Assembly: GCA_012728975.1 (NCBI GenBank)
Contig: JAAYDZ010000047.1
Location: forward strand, 1 to 47,295
Reading direction: 5' to 3'
DNA: 47,295 bases
Source: Bacteroidales bacterium
GTDB lineage: Bacteria; Bacteroidota; Bacteroidia; Bacteroidales; UBA932
Made by a program: the position numbers and the translations under genes. The notes beneath the pieces were generated by a model. The model saw only the letters and a program-made list of their open reading frames with translations, was not told where the DNA came from and ran no database searches. Position 1 is the first letter of the stretch, and each line of letters starts with the position of its first letter. Positions 33,230-41,800 of the stretch are shown here, piece after piece.

Positions 33230-35200
33230 ATGAAAAAAAGAGTATTATTGACACGTAAATTCATTACCATGCTGCTAGCAATGTTGATCTTGATACAGCA
33301 GGGCTGTGATCTTTTTAGTTTAAAGTTAGAGAGCACTTCCGATACAGGCTATGAAGGCTTCCAATCTGACGTAGAGCTCTTCTATGAGTTCGCATATCTA
33401 AAGGAGGCCATGTTCCTCGAGTTCTTGAACTACACCTCCGACGGGTTCACCACGGGTCCGCTTGAGGGAACCTTGAGCATGGAAGAGCGCAGACTCTTAG
33501 TTGGCTACATTGCCGACATAAGCGAAAAGGCGGAGCTGTACATGATGGCTGCGCAACAACTGGAGCAGTCGGGGGTGCTGCAGTCGCCTACCAGAACCAA
33601 GGGACTAGTCAGCTCCATCACGAACTTCTTTGGCAAAGTTTCCGGCATACAGAAAAGGAACAGGCAGCGGTACATGGTGGTTTACACCAATGTGGACAAA
33701 AATGCACGCACCAAAATGTACGAAAGTGCCGTAAAGTGTTGGGACACCTATGACTGGGGAGGCAAGCCGCGCAGCGAGCAAGAGTTCTACAATAGGATGC
33801 TCGATGGGTCTTACGATGAACACGGGAACCGGCTGATGGGGGACTTGCTGACCATGGATAATCTTGACGTGCAGTACACGATTAGCGAAAAGGGACTAAC
33901 ACTGCAAGATCTAACGAAAGATTATGGAGAAATAGCGACTAGTGGTGCCCAGATAGCACTCGACGCCTTCTCCACGATAGTACCCGGTTCAGAGATCGGT
34001 ATGGAGATCGTCTCGGTCACCGACAACGTGGACCGACTGGTGAATGCCAAAGATTTCAATGAAAAGGCAAAAGCGAAAGAGGACATGAAAGACTACATAA
34101 GGGGAAAAGTCTTCGGAGGTCTTGTCGGAGAAACCACTGTGGAAGTTTCGGATTTCATGTGCGAGCAGCTGGCCGAACATATAGAAAGGGTATCGCAAGA
34201 AGCTACACGAGAAGTTGACAAGCAGAAGCAGGGTCAAATAGTCGTTAATGACCAGAACAAGGAGCAGCCGGCAAAAATAGTGATCTCACAAAAGGAGGAA
34301 AGTTCCCCCTCCGATGATGGGCCCTCCATCTATGTGACAGGGAAGAAAGTGGTCAAAAAAGGTATTGGTCAGTTGCTAACTGCGGGAAAATGGCTTGTTA
34401 CAGCCATAAACGAGCAGGGACGTCGCGAAACAGTAGAGGTAGTGGTGAAAGCAGGGAAAGTAACCGTTATAGAGGTGAATACCGCTGAGCCGGTAGAAAA
34501 AGAAGATGACGATGACGATGATGATGTTGACGGTGGAAATGCGTATTACTTATTGGGAGATATTCATTTTTATACAGTACCGGATGCCAATACTGCTATG
34601 GGAGTGGACCTGGATGTTTACCATGATTCCTGGCATGTCAGTTTAAGGGGGGCAAGAGGCTATTGGCTAGATGAGTTCTCCTCCTGTACCGAACCCTCTG
34701 ACTTCTTTGTGTTGAAACAAAAACAGTCGGGCAAAACCCAATTCTCCGGGCGAGGCAAGGTTTCATTTAAAAAGTCAATCTCCGCATTAGGCAGGACTTA
34801 TATTACAAATATAAGTGAGACCACGGAAATGGAGCTTACATTAGATAAAGCCAAAAACCCCACCAAGATAACGAACATTACCATCAAGCATACCTCGCAT
34901 CAAGAGGGTCATTATTCCGATGAGTCGGATGTCTATGTGTTTGATGCAAAATCTGAACTTGCTTTCAAAGATGTTCCTATCTCCCTGTTGTCGAAATACA
35001 CCGAGAAGATTGATCTTCCGGCAAAGTGGATGAAAAGTGCTACGTACATGTACAACACGAAAGGAGGAGTTGTTTACATAAAAGGTTCAGATTTATCTCC
35101 TTATCTTGTATCAGCTACCGGAACTCAAGATGATGAGTCCTCTAAAAAATTGTTCGCTCAAAACACCATCATCATGTTCTATGTGGTACAAAAGAAGTAA
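33230..35200 (+). CDS. Large putative lipoprotein of unknown function
   Basis: 656 residues from the ATG at 33230; a GTG at 33212 is in frame but would put charged residues ahead of the signal. The signal ends LLAMLILIQQGC with Cys26, a loose lipobox. Residues about 30-200 are predicted helical. A hydrophobic Ala/Gly/Ser-rich stretch (GEIATSGAQIALDAFSTIV) is followed by a charged helical region. Next comes a short beta domain (KKVVKKGIGQLLTAGKWLVT) that looks like a carboxypeptidase-regulatory or PEGA-type fold. A run of seven Asp around residue 430 links to a C-terminal beta-rich domain. I do not recognise the family. A hairpin terminator follows. Confidence 0.7.
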   Translation: MKKRVLLTRKFITMLLAMLILIQQGCDLFSLKLESTSDTGYEGFQSDVELFYEFAYLKEAMFLEFLNYTSDGFTTGPLEGTLSMEERRLLVGYIADISEKAELYMMAAQQLEQSGVLQSPTRTKGLVSSITNFFGKVSGIQKRNRQRYMVVYTNVDKNARTKMYESAVKCWDTYDWGGKPRSEQEFYNRMLDGSYDEHGNRLMGDLLTMDNLDVQYTISEKGLTLQDLTKDYGEIATSGAQIALDAFSTIVPGSEIGMEIVSVTDNVDRLVNAKDFNEKAKAKEDMKDYIRGKVFGGLVGETTVEVSDFMCEQLAEHIERVSQEATREVDKQKQGQIVVNDQNKEQPAKIVISQKEESSPSDDGPSIYVTGKKVVKKGIGQLLTAGKWLVTAINEQGRRETVEVVVKAGKVTVIEVNTAEPVEKEDDDDDDDVDGGNAYYLLGDIHFYTVPDANTAMGVDLDVYHDSWHVSLRGARGYWLDEFSSCTEPSDFFVLKQKQSGKTQFSGRGKVSFKKSISALGRTYITNISETTEMELTLDKAKNPTKITNITIKHTSHQEGHYSDESDVYVFDAKSELAFKDVPISLLSKYTEKIDLPAKWMKSATYMYNTKGGVVYIKGSDLSPYLVSATGTQDDESSKKLFAQNTIIMFYVVQKK

Positions 35201-35232
35201 TTGAAATAATAGGAAGAATCTAAACCGTAATT

Positions 35233-35277
35233 AAAAAGGGGGTCATGTCAGAATGATTTATGATATGACCCCTTTTT
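35233..35277 (+). terminator. Bidirectional intrinsic terminator
   Basis: AAAAAGGGGGTCAT at 35233-35246 pairs with ATGACCCCTTTTT at 35265-35277 (one extra G bulged), leaving an 18-base loop. T-runs follow on both strands. It sits between the lipoprotein gene on the plus strand and the transporter on the minus strand, 32 and 12 bases away. Confidence 0.9.
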
Positions 35278-35289
35278 ATATAACCTGAT

Positions 35290-36549
35290 CTATTTCTCCG
35301 GTACGTGTTTGTATTTGAACAAAATAGCAAAGGCTATGGTAATTACCAGCGCGTAGGCTGCAAAAATGAACCAGGTGTGGCTCCAGCCTTCCATTTTAGC
35401 GATAGGATCTGTCTGTGAATTGACAAGAGCATTGACTACGGCCTGAGCTCCGAGTGTTCCGATTGCCGCACCGATGCCGTTGGTCATCAGCATAAATAGG
35501 CCCTGTGCGCTGGAACGGATACTGTGATCGGTATTTCTATCTACGAAAAGGGATCCGGAAATGTTAAAGAAATCAAAGGCAACACCATAAACAAGCATAG
35601 AAAGGACAAAGAGCCATACTCCGTTGCCCGGATTGCCAAGTCCGAAAAAGGCAAATCTGAGCACCCAGGCAAACATTGCAATCAGCATAACCTTCTTAAT
35701 GCCATATCTGCGGAGGAAGAAGGGAATCAACAGGATACAAAGCGCCTCAGAAATCTGTGAGAGCGAAATCAATATATTTGAGTGCTTCACACCAAATGTG
35801 TCAGCATAGGCTTCGATACCGGCAAAGTCTCCAAGGAATGGATTAGCAAAACTGTTGGTGATTTGCAGAGCTACACCCAGAAGCATCGAAAAGATAAAGA
35901 AGATAGCCATTCTGCTCTCTTTAAAGAGAGCAAAAGCTTTCAGCCCCATAGCCTCCACAAGAGACTTTTTCTCTCCACCCTTGCTTACAGGACAATTTGC
36001 CAATGTGAAGCTGTAGCCGGCAAGAATAAGGCCGAGTATACCGGAGAAGATATATTGGTAGGCAGAGGCCTGTATGCCCATAAGGTCTACACACCACATT
36101 GAAACGATAAAGCCGATGGTACCCCAGATACGGATCGAGGGGAAGACCTTTACCGTGTCCATTCCTGCTTTTTCAAGGGCGACATAAGAGACTGAATTGA
36201 TCAGAGCTATGGTCGGCATGAAGAATGCCACGCTAAAGGAATATAATGTAAAGATGGTTCCAAACTGAACTGTTTCTGCAGTCAAACCGTACCAACCCGT
36301 AGCCATCATTAATATGGCTGCAAGGCCATGGCAGATACCGAGAAGCTTCTGTGCGGGAATCCATTTGTCAGCGATAATGCCGATTAATGCGGGCATAAAG
36401 ATGGAAACTATGCCCTGAATTGAATAAAACCAACCTATTTGTTCTGCAAGTCCGATAGTTCCGAGGTATCTTCCCTGTGAGGTCAGGTACGCTCCCCAGA
36501 CTGCAAATTCTAGAAAATTGGCAATAATCAGTCTAAGTTTTGTGCTCAT
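35290..36549 (-). CDS. MFS nucleoside transporter (NupG/XapB-like nucleoside:H+ symporter)
   Basis: 419 residues with about 12 membrane helices. The N-terminus NFLEFAVWGAYLTSQGRYLG and FYSIQGIVSIFMPALIGIIADKWI match the nucleoside:proton symporter branch of the major facilitator superfamily, as does ISGSLFVDRNTDHSIRSSAQG in the last third. It should take up nucleosides across the inner membrane. It starts 16 bases after the LptF/G-type permease in the tgt-permease-transporter series, which may be one transcript. Exact substrate cannot be told. Confidence 0.88.
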   Translation of the reverse strand: MSTKLRLIIANFLEFAVWGAYLTSQGRYLGTIGLAEQIGWFYSIQGIVSIFMPALIGIIADKWIPAQKLLGICHGLAAILMMATGWYGLTAETVQFGTIFTLYSFSVAFFMPTIALINSVSYVALEKAGMDTVKVFPSIRIWGTIGFIVSMWCVDLMGIQASAYQYIFSGILGLILAGYSFTLANCPVSKGGEKKSLVEAMGLKAFALFKESRMAIFFIFSMLLGVALQITNSFANPFLGDFAGIEAYADTFGVKHSNILISLSQISEALCILLIPFFLRRYGIKKVMLIAMFAWVLRFAFFGLGNPGNGVWLFVLSMLVYGVAFDFFNISGSLFVDRNTDHSIRSSAQGLFMLMTNGIGAAIGTLGAQAVVNALVNSQTDPIAKMEGWSHTWFIFAAYALVITIAFAILFKYKHVPEK

Positions 36550-36565
36550 ATTGTTAAGTATAAAA

Positions 36566-37663
36566 TTATTTCGGTGCCATCCTGTAGAGAATCAGTGCCA
36601 CTATGGAGAATATTATATTCGGTAGCCAAAGTGCAAACGCCGGAGAAAGGGCGCCGGTGTGGACCGGCATTTCGCTGAAGCGCATGGAAAGGATATAGAT
36701 GAAACTTAGTGCGATGCCTATTCCTATATTGAGACCCATCCCTCCACGCCGCTTGCGGGATGATAGAGCAACGCCCATTACTGTCAGCACAAATGCTGAA
36801 AAGGGCATCGCTATACGGTTGTTTTTCTCTATAAGTGCATACAACACCAGTGCATCCCCGCGCATAGTCTGTACATCTATAAGTTCATTAAGTTCTTTAT
36901 GTGACAGAGATTCGGCGATGTTCCTGCGCCGGTAGAAATCTTCCAGGGTAAGATCGATCACAGTATCGAGCTCCTTGCCGGTACGCACTATTTCCGATTC
37001 TTCGTTGTAAAAGTCCCTGATATACCAATTGCGCAGTTTCCAGCCATTAAAAGTGGTGTCCCACACTGCTGATTCGGCGGAAAGCTTGGAGACAATACGG
37101 TTGTCCTCGATGGTTTCGAGGGTAAACCTATATGCGGTGTTGGCCCAGGAACTGAACTGCTCCACAAAGACAAATTCGCCCGGAGCTATCTGGTAGTGGA
37201 TCTTGCTGGTCGATGAGGCCGTTTGTTGCTGCTTTATGTATTTGTTTTCAAACTCCAGACGTATATGGTTGACCGGAGGGATTATAAAGATGCCCAGCAG
37301 AAGGGTTAATGTTGCAATAAACGCTGCGGAGAGCATATATGGCCTCATCATTCTGTTGAAACTTATTCCACTAGAAAGCATCGCGATAATCTCGCTTCTT
37401 TGCGCCAGTTTGGAAGTGAAAGATATCACCGCCAGGAACACAACAATTGAACTAAAACTGTTTAGTATCCAGGGAATGAATCCACCGAAATAATCGAACA
37501 CAATCTCTTTTAATGGAACCTGGTTATCAACAAATTTGTCAATTTTCTCACTGATATCAAATATTATGATGATAAGCGTGGCAATCATCAGGATGAAGAA
37601 ATAGGTACCTATGAATTTCCTAATGATATATTTGTCCAGTATTTTGAGTTCAGGCTTCTTCAT
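36566..37663 (-). CDS. LptF/LptG family permease (YjgP/YjgQ)
   Basis: 365 residues from the ATG at 37663 (MKKPELKILDKYIIRKFIGT); the in-frame TTG at 37693 would overlap tgt and is less likely. The permease pattern is clear: two to three N-terminal helices, a large periplasmic beta domain (about 130-260), then three C-terminal helices with NRIAMPFSAFVLTVMGVALS. LptF and LptG form the inner membrane part of the ABC exporter that lifts LPS toward the outer membrane with LptB. Sequence alone does not decide F versus G. It starts 13 bases after tgt. Confidence 0.92.
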   Translation of the reverse strand: MKKPELKILDKYIIRKFIGTYFFILMIATLIIIIFDISEKIDKFVDNQVPLKEIVFDYFGGFIPWILNSFSSIVVFLAVISFTSKLAQRSEIIAMLSSGISFNRMMRPYMLSAAFIATLTLLLGIFIIPPVNHIRLEFENKYIKQQQTASSTSKIHYQIAPGEFVFVEQFSSWANTAYRFTLETIEDNRIVSKLSAESAVWDTTFNGWKLRNWYIRDFYNEESEIVRTGKELDTVIDLTLEDFYRRRNIAESLSHKELNELIDVQTMRGDALVLYALIEKNNRIAMPFSAFVLTVMGVALSSRKRRGGMGLNIGIGIALSFIYILSMRFSEMPVHTGALSPAFALWLPNIIFSIVALILYRMAPK

Positions 37664-37676
37664 CGTGCCGTAGCGA

Positions 37677-38810
37677 TTAAAGTCTCGTTTCAAGTTTTGT
37701 TACCATAGCGTGTTTCCATAGGTTGAAATCTCCTTTGAGTATATGCTCACGGGCCATTTTTACAAGGTTGAGGTAAAAAGCGAGATTGTGTTCACTTGCA
37801 ATCTGGGCTCCGAGCATCTCTCCTGCAATGAAGAGGTGTCTCAGATAGGCCTTGGTGTATCTCCTGTCAACAAAAGATGTACCATCGGGATCGATGGGGG
37901 AGAAGTCATCAGCCCATTTGCGGTTACGGATATTGATGATGCCCTCGCTTGTAAAGAGCATTCCGTTGCGCCCATTACGCGTGGGCATAACACAGTCAAA
38001 CATATCAATTCCTCGGGCGATGGCCTCAAGGATATTTGCAGGAGTGCCTACTCCCATCAGATAGAGCGGTTTATTCTGGGGCAGAATCGGATGCACCTCC
38101 TCTATCATTTGGTACATCAGTTCGGTAGGCTCACCCACTGAAAGTCCTCCGATGGCGTAGCCCTCTCTGTCGAGGGCGGTAAGCTCTTCGGCAGCCTTGC
38201 GTCTTAATTCAGGATATATACACCCCTGGACTATCGGAAATAAGGCCTGATGGTGGCCATAAAGGGGTTCTGTGCTGTCAAATCGATCAATGCAACGCTT
38301 AAGCCACTTCAGGGTAAGGTCAAGCGATTTGGAGGCATACTTGAAGTCAGCATCACCCGGGCAGCATTCATCGAGAGCCATTATGATGTCCGCACCTATG
38401 ATGCGTTGGATATCGACATTATTTTCCGGAGCAAAAATGTGCCTTGAGCCATCAATGTGCGACTGGAATTCATAGCCCTCGTCGGTGAGTTTGCGGCACT
38501 GTGCCAGAGAAAAGACCTGGAATCCACCGCTATCGGTCAGAATAGGTTTATCCCAGGAGATGAATTTGTGCAGTCCGCCCGCCTGACTGAGAATATCAAG
38601 TCCGGGACGAAGGTAGAGATGATAGGTATTACCCAGAATTATCTCAGCACCAATATCCTCTTCCAGGTCGCGGTGATAGACTCCCTTTACAGAACCAACT
38701 GTACCTACGGGCATGAAAATCGGGGTTTCAATCCTTCCGTGGTCGGTTTCTATTACTCCGCATCTTGCAGCTGTACCGCTCTTATCCTTCGCCTGTAACG
38801 TGAATTTCAT
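37677..38810 (-). CDS. tgt: Queuine tRNA-ribosyltransferase (TGT), zinc cysteines missing
   Basis: 377 residues, normal length. TGT exchanges G34 of Asp, Asn, His and Tyr tRNAs for the queuine precursor preQ1. The catalytic blocks are intact: LTDSGGFQVFSLAQ, MALDECCPGDADF, GGLSVGEP and DMFDCVMPTRNGRNG. The usual zinc site near the C-terminus (CxCxxC then His) is not: the region reads DPDGTSFVDRRYTKAYLRHL, with Gly, Ser and Asp at the three cysteine positions, while the His in ASEHNLAFYL remains. The fold probably holds without zinc. queG, another queuosine gene, lies 6 kb downstream. Confidence 0.95.
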   Translation of the reverse strand: MKFTLQAKDKSGTAARCGVIETDHGRIETPIFMPVGTVGSVKGVYHRDLEEDIGAEIILGNTYHLYLRPGLDILSQAGGLHKFISWDKPILTDSGGFQVFSLAQCRKLTDEGYEFQSHIDGSRHIFAPENNVDIQRIIGADIIMALDECCPGDADFKYASKSLDLTLKWLKRCIDRFDSTEPLYGHHQALFPIVQGCIYPELRRKAAEELTALDREGYAIGGLSVGEPTELMYQMIEEVHPILPQNKPLYLMGVGTPANILEAIARGIDMFDCVMPTRNGRNGMLFTSEGIINIRNRKWADDFSPIDPDGTSFVDRRYTKAYLRHLFIAGEMLGAQIASEHNLAFYLNLVKMAREHILKGDFNLWKHAMVTKLETRL

Positions 38811-38830
38811 TTCCTTTTGCTAAATTTGAG

Positions 38831-38838
38831 CAAAGGTA
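38831..38838 (-). promoter_or_regulatory. Promoter -7 box for tgt
   Basis: The minus strand reads TACCTTTG, an exact TAnnTTTG match, 20 bases upstream of the tgt ATG. It stands back to back with the alpha-2-macroglobulin box, 14 bases apart. Confidence 0.6.
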
Positions 38839-38852
38839 TGAAAATAATGGCA

Positions 38853-38860
38853 TATTTTTG
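38853..38860 (+). promoter_or_regulatory. Promoter -7 box for the alpha-2-macroglobulin gene
   Basis: TATTTTTG matches TAnnTTTG exactly, 35 bases before the ATG at 38896. A TTTG at 38825-38828 is 24 bases upstream, somewhat long for a -33 element, and lies just beyond the tgt box. Confidence 0.55.
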
Positions 38861-38895
38861 GAAACACTATTGATTAAACATAAAATCAAGAGGTT

Positions 38896-41800
38896 ATGAA
38901 ACGATTGCTCACTTTTTTATTGTTGATAATACCTATGACATCCATGATAAACGCACAATCTTACAAGTCAGTCGATTACAGCGACTTATGGGCTAAAGTG
39001 GAGAAGGCTTTGAAAAAAGGTCTTCCCCAGACTGCCGTCAAATACCTTGATGAACTGGAAACCCTTGCAACGAAGGCGGATGACGGCCTTGAGCTTCTGG
39101 TTGTCTGCGAAACAAAGCTGGACCAGCTTCGCGAATACAATTGGAAAGAGGCCGGTCCATACTATTCTACTGTGGATCGTCAGCGGAGCATTATATTGGG
39201 AGACCTCAATGGAAGTATTGCCAAATATTTGGATCATCCGAGAGTTTTAAGGCTCCATTACCACAAACTTTTGGAGGAAAAACGCAATATAGACTACAGG
39301 TTTGATAAGAGCGGTGCCGACTATCTGGCTTTCAAATCACGTTGCCTTGACCTGCTCAAGGGGCATTCTTCCAAAGATTACTATTACGATAATGTGAAAG
39401 AGATAGTAGAGAGTATGGACTCCGAGGACTTATCCGGATCTATCAGTGGCTATAGGAACCAATATGTCCCGCATCAAGATGTAGCGATTAGGATCAGCAC
39501 ACGCAATCTCAGCCGTGTCACTCTCGATATATATCGTCTCAATGACAACCGTTTTTGGGAGGAGGGCTACAGGTTCGGTTTATTCGATCTCAAACGCATC
39601 TCCACAAAGGTTTCTTCCCATACATACGATATGCCTGACGAGTACAATATTCCGGGCGAAAAGCGCGATACCATTTCCTGTGGGCAGGCAGGTAATTATG
39701 TCCTCCATTTCCATTCCGGAAAACACGATTCATACACAGATATTTGTGTCAGCTCGGTAGCCACGGGACTTCGCAAGGTGGGCAATGTTCAGGAAATATA
39801 TGCAGCGAACATCGTTACCGGCAAACCTTATAAAGAAGTTTTGGCTGAAGCTTACAGGAATCCGGGCAGGAAATATTCCGGCAGCATTGTGAAAATAACT
39901 CCGGCAAAGAAGGCCATAGTCATTCAGAATGGATTTACAGAGCTGCCTATGGAATTCGAACAAAAGAAGGGCAAAGAATATATAGACTGGGCCCTCAGGG
40001 TATCTGCCGGCAAGGATATCTATGCGCCTTTGCTCTCAGTGGACAATTATAGAGTTGAAACCGAGTTAGATCGGGAAAGGATGTCGGAGGGGATGTCACT
40101 CTACACCGACCGTAAGCTCTACAAGCCTTCCGATACCATTTTTTTCAAGGTAATTTGCTATAAAAGCGACAGGGAAAGGGGTGAGGTTTTAGCCAATAAG
40201 CCTATTGAGCTCTCCATACGCCATACTTCTGAAGATAAACCATTTGCCACCTTTAAAGTGGTAACAAACGATATGGGGTCCGCCAGCGGTTTTTTCACAC
40301 TCCCGGAAGAGAGTAAAAACGGCAAATATTATATTATGTCCGAATACCGCCATCTTGGCGAGGTGCGAGTCGAGACCTATAAAAGGCCCAATTTTGATTT
40401 CAAACTGGAACCGAATGAGGGAGTCTATATCTTTTCCGATATAGTGCGTCAAAAAGGCACCGTTGAGAGTTTTGCCGGCTATTCCATTGCAGGATGCAAA
40501 GTAGAATACTCGGTAACATGCCATTCAGTATGGCATCCCGGCCATAGATCCTATAATAGTTATTATTCGGAAGAGGTGACTTCCGGAGAGGTTTTGTCGG
40601 ACAACGATGGGCATTTTGAAATATCCTTTATTGCGAAACATCCTGCCGGATATTCTTTCAATCCGAAAGAGCATTCGGAAGATGTCATAGCATTTGTGAT
40701 AGATGCCAAGGTGACCGACCCTCAGGGAGAGACTCACAGCAAGAGCACTACCGTCAGGGTTTCCGACATTCCTTTGGTAATGGGACTGCGTTTCTCCACT
40801 CCTATGTCACAAAGCTACAAAGATCCGGATAACAATGTTTCAAGGGTGATTGTGGAGAAAAATGAGGTTAAGGCAGTTACATTTACAGTGGATAACCTGA
40901 ACTATCGTCCCTATGAAACGAAGGTTACTTATTCTTTGTTGCAAGATGGGAAGGTGGTTGGAAGCGAAACAGTCTCATCAAACAGTGAAATTCCCTTTGA
41001 CTTTGCTTCTGTAAAGTCAGGTGCATATACACTGGCCTATAAGAGCGTTTACAGGGGGATTGAGATAGAGGGCAAAACTGAAATAGTGATTTTTGATACG
41101 AATGAAAATCGTCTGCCGGTCAAGGCGGTCTATTTTTACTATCCTATTGTTACCGAAAATGGCATAGAATTCCTTATAGGTACAACTGAAGATAATCTTT
41201 GGCTGGAAATGGGTCTTTTTGACAATCATAAATGCCACCATAGGGAATCTCTGCATCTCAAAAATGAGGTGGTGAGAATCTCCCTGCCTTACAAGGAGGA
41301 ATATCGCAGCTCGGTTAAAATGTCCATTTTCGGCTTCCGCAACGGTGAGGCGATTGATCATCAATATGAATTTTCACGTCCGGACAAAGTCCTTTTCAAT
41401 GTTGGCATTGAATCTTTCAGAGATTGTACCGGCCCACAAAGCAAAGAAAAATTCACCATTATCGGAGCTCCTGATGCGGAATATGTGGTTTCAATTTTTG
41501 ACAAGACCACCGATAGGTATGGAGCAAACTCATTCTCATTTAATCCGCTTGATGTAAAGGTGTATAACTCCGCACCCTATATAAGAACAACTCTCGGCGA
41601 CTCCTATCGGACTTATTACGGGTTCCGATTATTAGAAAAAAGGAAAGCGCTTTCCAAGAGTTCCTCAGTATCTGGTGCCAATGCCGCACTTGAATCCATA
41701 CCATTGGAAATGGATCTAATGGATGTCGAGGAGGAGCGTAGCATTGACACAGAAGCGGGGGCCGGCCAGGAGGCTGAAGAGATGACTATAAGGTCTCAAT

